From contig CAXTAY010000004.1 in NCBI GenBank assembly GCA_964242335.1, forward strand, positions 1 to 64,000: a stretch of 64,000 nt of DNA, in the 5' to 3' direction. The stretch is from Lichenicoccus sp964242335 (GTDB taxonomy: Bacteria > Pseudomonadota > Alphaproteobacteria > Acetobacterales > Acetobacteraceae). The notes under the pieces were generated by a model, which saw only the letters and a program-made list of their open reading frames with translations, was not told the DNA's origin and ran no database searches. Below, one piece after another: positions 53,675-64,000 of this stretch. A program made the translations under genes and the position numbers. Position 1 is the first letter of the stretch. Every line of letters starts with the position of its first letter.

Positions 53675-54334
53675 CTAGCGGTGGCATATTGAGCAGTCTG
53701 TCAGCCTGGCGGCGCCGGCGATATGATGCTGCTCGACCAGTGCGGTGCCGAGTGCCTTCTGGTCGGACGGCGGCGACCACTCCATGTTCCAGATCTCTGC
53801 CGCGGGACGAAGGTAATTCTGCGGCGCGCGATGGCACGTGATGCAGAACGACATCGTGAACGACTTGGCCGGAAAAGTCAGCTGCATGCGATCCATCGCT
53901 CCATGGCAACTGGAGCAGCCGACACCCTTCGAGACATGGATGGAGTGGTTGAAATAGACGTAGTCGGGCAACCGGTTGACGCGGGCCCACTGCAGCGGCG
54001 CATTCTTGGCCAGGCTCTCGCGGACCGGCGCCAGCATGTCCGAGCCGGTCCAGATCTGCGAGTGGCAGGTCATGCAGGTGTGCGTCGGCGGCAGCCCGGC
54101 GGTGGCCTGGACCTCGACCGACTGGTGGCAGTTGCGGCAATCCAGTCCGAGCTCGCCGGAATGATGCTTGTGACTGAACGGCACCGGCTGCACCGGAGCC
54201 AGGCCCACCGCACCGGCGTAGTCCGAGTAGGCCAGACCGAACAGCACGAGGGACACGAGCAGCACGAGCCCGATCCCGCTCAAGATAATCAGCCGGAAGA
54301 TCGCATCTGCGCCCGGAGCGAAGAGCTGGCGCAC
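53675..54334 (-). CDS. actA: Alternative complex III subunit ActA, pentaheme cytochrome c
   Basis: About 219 residues with one N-terminal membrane helix (about 11-34; RLIILSGIGLVLLVSLVLFGL) and exactly five c-type heme sites: CRNCH, CMTCH, CSSCH, CITCH and CSICH. That number and the PVPFSHKHHSG opening define ActA. The GTG at 54334 gives the family-like start; a GTG at 54400 is in frame. First gene of the operon. Confidence 0.92.
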   Translation of the reverse strand: MRQLFAPGADAIFRLIILSGIGLVLLVSLVLFGLAYSDYAGAVGLAPVQPVPFSHKHHSGELGLDCRNCHQSVEVQATAGLPPTHTCMTCHSQIWTGSDMLAPVRESLAKNAPLQWARVNRLPDYVYFNHSIHVSKGVGCSSCHGAMDRMQLTFPAKSFTMSFCITCHRAPQNYLRPAAEIWNMEWSPPSDQKALGTALVEQHHIAGAARLTDCSICHR

Positions 54335-54607
54335 GCCTAGGACCAGATCTCCCGGCGGACGACGGCGATGTGCGTTGCCGGGATGCTGCCGATGCCGCAC
54401 GCGACGCGATCCACGTCCCTACCTCTCCGATGATCCGCGGCCGGTTTGCAGCGGCGCATCAGAGATACAATGCGCGAGGGCAACACACCAGCGTCACTAT
54501 CGCGACAGCGCGGGCGAGAATGCGATCACCTGCTCGGGCGCCTGGCCTCGCATGTCGCCCAGGCCATCGGTGCGCGGCCGATGGCCGTGGGTCGACCGGC
54601 GAACCGC

Positions 54608-55066
54608 TCAATCCTCCGAGGATGCCGCGACGCTCTCGTCGGGCGCGCCGTCGTCCGCGACGATCTCGGGATCCGACTGTCGAGCAGGACGCCGGCTCTT
54701 GCGCGTCGGTTTCGGCGCAGCGGCAACGGGCTTGGCCGCGAGCTGGGCCTCGAGCGTGTCCGCGTGTTCCCGCGCCTCGCTCGCCATCTGCTTGAGCTCC
54801 TTGTTCTTCTCGCGAAGCCTGGCCACGGTCCGCTCGAGCTTGCCGAGCTGGGTCTCGAGCTCTGCCTTGTTCGGCTTCGCCGCACGCGCGACAGGATGCG
54901 CGACCGCACCGCGCCGTGCGGAGGGCTTGACGGTCTTGGCTGTCGACGCCGGTGCGGGCTTCTTCACGCTGGTCGATCCGACCGGACGGCCCGGTTTGCG
55001 CTTCGGGGCTTCTTTGACCGCCGCGCGGGGCCTGGTGGAGTTGCTCGTGTTGGTGGCGCGCGCCAT
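54608..55066 (-). CDS. AT-hook-like, coiled-coil protein
   Basis: A 152-residue, lysine/alanine/proline-rich protein. A KRKPGRPVGS segment (about 22-31) resembles an AT-hook minor-groove binder. A coiled coil follows at about 63-105 (LETQLGKLERTVARLREKNKELK), and the tail is acidic after a basic patch (KPTRKSRRPARQ). A nucleoid-associated or DNA-bridging role is plausible but inferred. ATG at 55066 with AGGA upstream. A good promoter lies about 60 bases before it. Confidence 0.65.
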   Translation of the reverse strand: MARATNTSNSTRPRAAVKEAPKRKPGRPVGSTSVKKPAPASTAKTVKPSARRGAVAHPVARAAKPNKAELETQLGKLERTVARLREKNKELKQMASEAREHADTLEAQLAAKPVAAAPKPTRKSRRPARQSDPEIVADDGAPDESVAASSED

Positions 55067-55124
55067 GAGATATTCCTGCTGCGGTGATGATCGGGCTGCT
55101 GATCGATACATATTGCCCGCGCGC

Positions 55125-55152
55125 AGCATATACCTTTCCGAACTCAGTTCAA
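55125..55152 (-). promoter_or_regulatory. Likely promoter of the AT-hook-like gene
   Basis: On the minus strand TTGAAC (55147-55152) and TATGCT (55125-55130) are 16 bases apart, in a distinctly AT-richer patch between this gene and the chemoreceptor gene behind it. Confidence 0.5.
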
Positions 55153-55220
55153 TTACCGTCCTTCGATGACGATCCCGGCGGATTTGATCGTGGCACTGCC
55201 GATGATCTCGCCAGTCTTCG

Positions 55221-56915
55221 TCAGGATGCCCTGACGCTGGTGATGAAGGCTGCGACTTCGGTAGAGAGATGCCCGGTCTGACGGGCGAGCTTGCCGGCCG
55301 CGTCGAGCACCTGCGCAGCCGCGGTACCGGTTTGATTCGCGGCCTGGCTCACCCCGCCGATATTGGCGGTCACCTCCAGCGTGCTGTTCGAGGTCCGCTG
55401 CACGTTGCGGGCGATCTCGGAGGTGGCGGCACCTTGCTGTTCTACCGAGGCCGCGATGGTGTCGGCGATCATGCTTACCTCCTCGATGGTCGCCGTGATC
55501 GCGCGAATCGCTGCGACCGCGTCGCCGGTCGAGTTCTGGATCTGACTGATCTGCTCACTGATCTCGTCGGTCGCCTTGCTGGTCTGCTGCGCCAAAGTCT
55601 TGACCTCGGAGGCCACGACCGCGAAGCCCTTGCCGGCGTCGCCGGCCCGCGCGGCCTCGATCGTCGCGTTCAGGGCGAGCAGGTTGGTCCGGCCGGCGAT
55701 CGTGGTGATCAGTCCGATGATCTGGCCTATTTTCTGAGCGCTCGCGGACAGTTCGAGGACGATCCGATCCGTATCGCGTGCGTCCTTCGCAGCCCGCTGC
55801 GAGATCCGCGCGGAGTGCGCGACCTGCTGCGTGATCTCCCGGATCGAGGCGCTGAGCTGCTCGGCTGCGGAGGCCACGCCCTGCACGCTCATGCTGGCTT
55901 CCTGCGCGGCGCCGGCGACCAGCGACGCCTTCTGGCCGGCGAACGATGCCTGAGAGGACATGGCACCCGCCGCCTGTTCCAGCTCGCTGGAGGCCGAGGA
56001 CAGGATGCCCACGAGCTGGCCGACCTTCTGCTCGAAATCATCCGCCATCCGGCCGAGCATCGATCTCTGATCCTCGGCCGCGACGGTGCGTGCCAGATCC
56101 TGCTCGCGTCGCAGCCGCTCGGTCTCGATCAGGTTCTGCTTGAACACCTCGACCGACTGCGCCATCTCGCCGATCTCGTCCAGCCTGCCGCGTCCCTCCA
56201 CGGTGACGGACATGTCGTGGTCGGACAGGCGCTTCATCAGCCGCGTCATCCGGCGGATCGGCAGCGAGACGCCGCTCACCAGCAGGATGCCGAGCAGGCC
56301 GCACACGATCGCGGCCGCGACCACGACGGCGAGGACGATCACCCGTGTCCGGGCATAGATCCGCGCGCTCTCGTCCGAGGCCCGCTTGCCCTGGGCGACG
56401 TTGAACGCGAGATCCTCGATCAGCAGCGTGTTGCAGCGTGCGAACGCCGTGTTGTCGGCGCCGGCATACAGCGCGTCCGACTCGAGCTGGCTGCCGCCGC
56501 CGGCGGTCTCGGCCATCTCCTTGCCGGCCTGAACGTAGGCGGACCAGCCGGTGTCGAAGTCGCGGAGCAGCTGCTCGTCCCGGGTGCCGCGGGCGATGAG
56601 CCGTTCGTACTGGTGGCGCAGGGCGTCGACCGCCGCCTGCGCGCGCCCCAGGCGCTTCATCGCCGCATGGTGGCCGAACGAGGAGCCCACGATGTCGACG
56701 CTGGCTTCCGCCAGCCGATCGTCGCGCAGCGCCGCGAGCAGCTCTCCCATCACCTGCACGCGCGGCAGCCACTGGTCGCGCAGCTCGACGGTGCGCACGT
56801 TGACGGCGCCCATCCGGTTGATCGCCGTGATGCCGAGGCCCATGACCATGAGCAGCACCAGCGCGAAGGCGCCGCCGATCTTGCCGAAGATCGTCAGGCC
56901 GGTCTTTCTCGCCAA
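55221..56915 (-). CDS. Methyl-accepting chemotaxis protein
   Basis: The product has 564 residues: membrane helix (about 14-33), a periplasmic helical-bundle sensor (about 34-200), second helix (VIVLAVVVAAAIVCGLLGILLV), a HAMP domain (SLPIRRMTRLMKRLS) and the cytoplasmic signalling hairpin with GKGFAVVASEVKTLAQQ at its tip. The start is TTG at 56915 because GGGAGG lies 5 bases upstream and it leads straight into the first helix. It would work with the cheA-R operon some 36 kb away. Ligand unknown. Confidence 0.92.
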   Translation of the reverse strand: MARKTGLTIFGKIGGAFALVLLMVMGLGITAINRMGAVNVRTVELRDQWLPRVQVMGELLAALRDDRLAEASVDIVGSSFGHHAAMKRLGRAQAAVDALRHQYERLIARGTRDEQLLRDFDTGWSAYVQAGKEMAETAGGGSQLESDALYAGADNTAFARCNTLLIEDLAFNVAQGKRASDESARIYARTRVIVLAVVVAAAIVCGLLGILLVSGVSLPIRRMTRLMKRLSDHDMSVTVEGRGRLDEIGEMAQSVEVFKQNLIETERLRREQDLARTVAAEDQRSMLGRMADDFEQKVGQLVGILSSASSELEQAAGAMSSQASFAGQKASLVAGAAQEASMSVQGVASAAEQLSASIREITQQVAHSARISQRAAKDARDTDRIVLELSASAQKIGQIIGLITTIAGRTNLLALNATIEAARAGDAGKGFAVVASEVKTLAQQTSKATDEISEQISQIQNSTGDAVAAIRAITATIEEVSMIADTIAASVEQQGAATSEIARNVQRTSNSTLEVTANIGGVSQAANQTGTAAAQVLDAAGKLARQTGHLSTEVAAFITSVRAS

Positions 56916-57010
56916 GGCAGCCTCCCATCCGTCTCGATGCTCGAGTAGAGCCGAGAGGCGTGAAGGACCGGTTAAGCGGCCGCAGGACCGGGCGGCGCCG
57001 CCCACGCCCG

Positions 57011-57417
57011 TCAATCCTCCGGGCGAAAGCCGCGGTCCCGCTTGGTCGTGGCACGGTGGCTCTTGGCGGCGAGCCGGCGCTGTCGCTCGCCGTAGGAGGC
57101 GCGGGTCGGCCTGCGCTTCACCGGGATCCTGGCCGCCTGCGCGATCAGCCCGATCAGCCGATCCATCGCCTCCTGGCGGTTCCGCTCCTGCGAGCGGAAG
57201 CTGCGCGCGGTGATGACGATCACGCCGTCGCGGGTCCACCGGCTGCCGGCGAGCGCCTGCAACCGCAGCTTCACCGCGTCCGACAGCGAGGACGTGGCGC
57301 GCGCATCGAAGCGGATCTGCGCCGCGGTCGCCACCTTGTTGACGTTCTGGCCACCCGGTCCGCCGGCCTGGATGAAGCTGATCGCGACCTCGCCGTCATC
57401 GATCGCGACGCCGGGCG

Positions 57418-57433
<16 letters not shown>
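57011..57433 (-). CDS. arfB: Peptidyl-tRNA hydrolase ArfB (ribosome rescue)
   Basis: Frees stalled ribosomes that lack a stop codon. The 140-residue product has the catalytic GGQ in AGGPGGQNVNKV (about residue 24), the SFRSQERNRQEA helix and a basic tail (KRRPTRASYGERQRRLAAKSHRATTKRDR) that enters the mRNA channel. TTG start overlapping the end of the oxoprolinase gene by 16 bases. Confidence 0.93.
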
Positions 57434-61089
<3,656 letters not shown>

Positions 61090-61554
61090 CTCGCAGCACC
61101 GATGCGGCCTGCGGCATCGCCGGGCGCCGGAGCGAGGGGTGGCAGGTCGGGAGTGCCGGCATGGCGTGAACCTCTCTCTCGGCGTGGAGACGCCCGCCGG
61201 ACGACGGAGTTCGCCGCCGCACCGGCTTCGTGTCCGTGTGCGGTCGTGAGGCGGCGCCAGTGCCCGGAGATGATAGCGCACCGATCGGCAAGATCGAGCC
61301 ATCCTGCTGCAGCGCGAGTGCTGCAGGGTGATCTGCCGGTGAGCAAAGTGCTCGTGCGGCGCGCGATGCAGGAGCTCTACTTGGAGGTGTCATTCGTCAC
61401 ATGATCGCGACTGCGGATATTCCGCTGTTGTTGTCGCACTAAAAGTGCAGTCGGTGCAGTCAAGAAGAAAGCTGGCGCAGTGCGGCGAAAACGTCGACAC
61501 TGCATCCGGTCAGCCACAGTCAGGAAGCGGACAGGACCATTGAGTGAGGCATTG
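61090..61554. other. Intergenic region with repeats upstream of the tandem-HTH gene
   Basis: About 465 bases without a convincing gene. The half next to the HTH gene (61380-61480) is AT-richer. It holds a perfect hairpin GCACT-AAA-AGTGC (61436-61448) that runs into two direct repeats GTGCAGTC (61445-61452 and 61454-61461). The rest, towards the oxoprolinase start, shows nothing I can name. Confidence 0.5.
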
Positions 61555-61887
61555 ATGAGCTCTGACACACCGGCCGCACGGGCATGGCGCCTCGTGCATG
61601 AGCGTAGGATGCCGGTAAAGGCGGCCGCACAGAGTATGGGAATGGTGCCACATCAGATCTTCGAGCTTCTCGCGCGTGAGAAGCTGCGTCGCGACGCGGT
61701 CTATGACCGGCGCGCCGCCGCGGCGCCGGCGGTCGGCCCCGAGGACAGCCCGCGTCTGCTCGCGCATCAGGCGGCCTTGCGCGACCGTGCGCTCGTGCTG
61801 CTGCAGCAGGGCATGGAGCCGGCGGCTATCTGCCTCAGGCTCGGCAAACATGTCAGCTGGCTCAGCGACATACGAAAGAAGGCGTAG
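61555..61887 (+). CDS. Small protein with two helix-turn-helix-like segments
   Basis: A 110-residue product. Residues ~18-42 (RMPVKAAAQSMGMVPHQIFELL) and ~86-108 (MEPAAICLRLGKHVSWLSDIR) both read as helix-turn-helix units of the Sigma70 r4/Trp repressor type, separated by an alanine/proline linker. A small DNA-binding regulator is plausible. The ATG at 61555 has GAGG 5 bases upstream; a TTG at 61540 is an alternative. No family recognised. Confidence 0.65.
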   Translation: MSSDTPAARAWRLVHERRMPVKAAAQSMGMVPHQIFELLAREKLRRDAVYDRRAAAAPAVGPEDSPRLLAHQAALRDRALVLLQQGMEPAAICLRLGKHVSWLSDIRKKA

Positions 61888-61922
61888 CATCGAGGCGGCG
61901 CGCCCGGATCCGGTGCGCGCCG

Positions 61923-62939
61923 TCAGATGCGTATCAGCAGCTTGCCGAAATTGCGCCCGTCGAGCATTCCGATGAAGGCATCCGGCGCGTTCTCCAAACC
62001 ATCGACGATATCCTCGCGGTAGCGGATGCGGCCCTCGCGCAGGCCGAGGCCGACCTCGCGCTGGAAATCCGGATACAGCGCCTCGACGAACTCCGTGTTG
62101 ATGAAGCCGCGCACGGTCAGGCTCCTGGTCAGGACCGCCCGCATCGTCGCCGGCAGAGTATCCGGCGTCGCGGGATCGCCGCCGTTGTATTGGGCGATCA
62201 GGCCGCAGACCGGAACGCGCGCGTAGCTGTTGAGCAGCGGCAGCACCGCCTGCCACACGGCACCTCCGACATTCTCGAAATACACGTCGACGCCGCTCGG
62301 GCAGGCCTGCGCGAGCCGGGTCGCGAAATCCGGCGCACGATGGTCGAGCGCCACCTCGAAACCCAGGGTCTCGCGCACGTAGCTGCATTTCTCCGCGCCG
62401 CCGGCGATACCCACGGCCCTGGCACCGCGCAGCCGTGCCAGCTGCCCGACCAGCGAGCCGACCGGACCGCTGGCCGCGGCGACCACGACGGTCTTGCCCG
62501 GTCGCGGTTTGCCGATGGCGAGCAGGCCGGCGTAGGCGGTGAAGCCGGGCATGCCCAGCACGCCGAGGTTGGCGGTGAGCGGGGCGGCGTCGGGATCCAG
62601 ACGCACGACGCCCGCGCCGGACGATATCGCGTGCGAGCGCCAGCCGGTGTGGGCCCGGACGCTGTCGCCGACGGCGAAGCCCGGATGGTTCGAGGCGATC
62701 ACCCGGCACAGCGTCTCCCCGGGCATCGCCTGACCGATCTCGACCGGCTTCGCGTACGACCTGGCGTCGCTCATGCGGCCGCGCATGTACGGATCGAGCG
62801 ACAGGAACCGGGCCTCGAGCAGGAGCTGGTCCGTGCCGGGCGGCGGCAGTGCGACGGTCTCGAGGCGGAAGTCGGCCGGCGTCGGACGTCCTGCGGGGCG
62901 GGCCGCGAGCACGATCTGGCGTGCCGTCGACTGGGTCAC
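61923..62939 (-). CDS. MDR-superfamily NADP-dependent oxidoreductase (CurA-like)
   Basis: A 338-residue zinc-free medium-chain reductase of the leukotriene B4 dehydrogenase/curcumin reductase group: LSLDPYMRGRM, the AAASGPVGSLVGQLAR dinucleotide loop, GFEVALDH, VDVYFENVGG and GFINTEF. These enzymes reduce the double bond of enones with NADPH. GTG start at 62939. Convergent with the tandem-HTH gene. Confidence 0.9.
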   Translation of the reverse strand: MTQSTARQIVLAARPAGRPTPADFRLETVALPPPGTDQLLLEARFLSLDPYMRGRMSDARSYAKPVEIGQAMPGETLCRVIASNHPGFAVGDSVRAHTGWRSHAISSGAGVVRLDPDAAPLTANLGVLGMPGFTAYAGLLAIGKPRPGKTVVVAAASGPVGSLVGQLARLRGARAVGIAGGAEKCSYVRETLGFEVALDHRAPDFATRLAQACPSGVDVYFENVGGAVWQAVLPLLNSYARVPVCGLIAQYNGGDPATPDTLPATMRAVLTRSLTVRGFINTEFVEALYPDFQREVGLGLREGRIRYREDIVDGLENAPDAFIGMLDGRNFGKLLIRI

Positions 62940-63003
62940 TGGCTCGGCCTCGTCCTCGGGGTGACGACGATGCCGCCGTTGCGCGAGCGGGTAAAGCGGC
63001 AAC

Positions 63004-64000
63004 TCAGGGGCGCTCGATGTCGATGCTGCGCTTGCCGAAGAAGTGCATCATGCCGTGCGCGTACCAGGCATCCGCCGCCGGCTCGCTGTAGCGGCCGGCG
63101 GGGATGTCCTGGTCGCCGGCGATCGCCGCGGTCGGCGGCAGGCGGAAGGTCATCGCCTGGATCGTCGGGTCGCGTCCGGCCCGCCAGTTGGCGCGGTTGC
63201 TGGCGCCGATGGCGTGCATCAGCCGGAAGTCGCCGGCGATGGCGCCCAGGCGCGGAGCGAGGCCGAGCAGGCAGGCCGCGGCCAGGGCGGGAGGGCCGAG
63301 CCGCGACAGCGCCGCACGCGCCGGCCAGCGCGTCGACGCGACCGCCAGCGCCACCAGCCCCAGCACCACCCAGCCCTGTCGCAGGGTGTCGTGGCGCTGG
63401 CAGCACGGCACGCCGAACTGGAACAGCCCGGCGGCGATGGTGGCGGAGGCACCCAGCATCAGGGCGCCGGCGAAGATCGCCAGGGTCCGTGGCGCACCCG
63501 CCGATGGCAGCGCGCGGCTCCAGCACCAGCGCACGCCGAAGAGGAAGAGCAGCCTGGACGGCCAGGCCGGCCGGATATCGTCGAGCAGCGCACGCGGCAC
63601 CGGCCGCAGGCTTCGCATCAGGTGGCGCAGGGGTGGTGCGTGCACCACCGCCTCGGGCGAGACCAGCCGGTGATGCGCGAGCGTCCAGAACACGAAGCCG
63701 GTGACCAGCAGGGGCGGCAGCAGCAGCGGTGCGTGTCGCCGTTGCGGCCCCGCCACCGCGAGGCCCAGTGCGAGGGGTGCCGCGGCCATCGCACCGGATT
63801 CGCTGCTGGCCGCGCAGGCGGTGAGGGCCGCGGACAGGGCGACCATGCCGGACCGGCTGCCGGTGCGGCCATCGATGATCAGGAACAGTGCGAGGGTGGT
63901 GGCGGCCAGCGTGGTCAGGTAGGCGACCGCGCCGGCGGGCCAGTAGAACATCTCCGCGACCGGATGGCCGAGCAGGAACATGCACAGGGTGGCGAGGCCG
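63004..64000 (-). CDS. Polytopic membrane protein, N-terminus off the window
   Basis: At least 331 residues, open to the right edge. About seven hydrophobic helices are visible (for example AVAYLTTLAATTLALFLI, LLLPPLLVTGFVFWTLA, AIFAGALMLGASATIAAGLF, GWVVLGLVALAVAST). These precede a ~65-residue soluble C-terminus ending MHFFGKRSIDIERP. The MFYWPAGAVAYL segment loosely recalls DUF6056-type proteins, a low-confidence comparison. Function unknown. Confidence 0.7.
   Translation of the reverse strand, partial: GLATLCMFLLGHPVAEMFYWPAGAVAYLTTLAATTLALFLIIDGRTGSRSGMVALSAALTACAASSESGAMAAAPLALGLAVAGPQRRHAPLLLPPLLVTGFVFWTLAHHRLVSPEAVVHAPPLRHLMRSLRPVPRALLDDIRPAWPSRLLFLFGVRWCWSRALPSAGAPRTLAIFAGALMLGASATIAAGLFQFGVPCCQRHDTLRQGWVVLGLVALAVASTRWPARAALSRLGPPALAAACLLGLAPRLGAIAGDFRLMHAIGASNRANWRAGRDPTIQAMTFRLPPTAAIAGDQDIPAGRYSEPAADAWYAHGMMHFFGKRSIDIERP

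Noticed and set aside
54335..54607. A promoter for the ACIII operon
   Set aside because: A promoter must exist here, but I could not find a -35/-10 pair with acceptable spacing on the minus strand, so none is listed.

Overview
The window is 64 kb of very GC-rich, densely packed bacterial chromosome. The gene set points to an alphaproteobacterium of the Rhodospirillales, most likely near Acetobacteraceae. The reasons are the conserved block ubiE / mutM / rpsT / dnaA / dnaN / recF / gyrB, the methyltransferase / comF / glutaredoxin / DUF1178 / ubiG / lysC neighbourhood, a CbpA-CbpM pair and extensive GTG/TTG start use. The taxonomic call is inference from gene content and order, not from a search. 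Nearly everything is housekeeping or respiratory; I see no insertion sequence, prophage, CRISPR array or rRNA operon.

Layout. 0-0.6 kb: rplU (runs off the left edge) and tRNA-Ser(CGA), fired by back-to-back promoters. 0.6-2.7 kb: a lower-GC island with a GH16-like secreted-type hydrolase. 2.7-8.2 kb: a small ORF, the cbpA-cbpM co-chaperone pair, a double-domain GT2 glycosyltransferase, a LolA-like lipoprotein and lipB. 8.3-14.2 kb: tRNA-Leu(GAG), maeB, then galU-pgm-GT61, a UDP-glucose/surface-glycan unit. 14.2-19.8 kb (minus strand): a chemotaxis operon cheA-cheW-cheY-cheB-cheR. 19.8-27.5 kb: DUF3553, moaA, a small lipoprotein, an NDUFAF5-like methyltransferase, comF, glutaredoxin, DUF1178, DUF2147, ubiG, lysC and a nitronate-monooxygenase-type flavoprotein. 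27.5-30.8 kb: a palindrome-rich repeat between convergent genes and a two-gene nitrate/sulfonate-type ABC transporter. 30.9-33.4 kb (minus strand): ubiE-coaBC-dut. 33.4-41.7 kb: mutM, rpsT, dnaA, dnaN, recF, gyrB. gyrB contains a run of 10 N that hides part of its TOPRIM domain.

41.7-54.3 kb is the most striking region. It is a single minus-strand operon that encodes a complete alternative complex III (ActA pentaheme cytochrome, ActB Fe-S/molybdopterin-like protein, ActC NrfD-like, ActD, ActE monoheme cytochrome, ActF), a small unassigned membrane protein, and a caa3-type cytochrome c oxidase (subunit II with fused cytochrome c, then I, III, IV). A SCO copper chaperone converges on its end. 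Together these genes would carry electrons from quinol to oxygen without a bc1 complex. Subunit I has the YSHP motif of A2-type oxidases.

54.6-64 kb: an AT-hook/coiled-coil protein, a chemoreceptor, the ArfB ribosome-rescue hydrolase, a 1223-residue 5-oxoprolinase/hydantoinase fusion, a small tandem-HTH protein, an MDR-family NADP oxidoreductase and the C-terminal part of a polytopic membrane protein that runs off the right edge.
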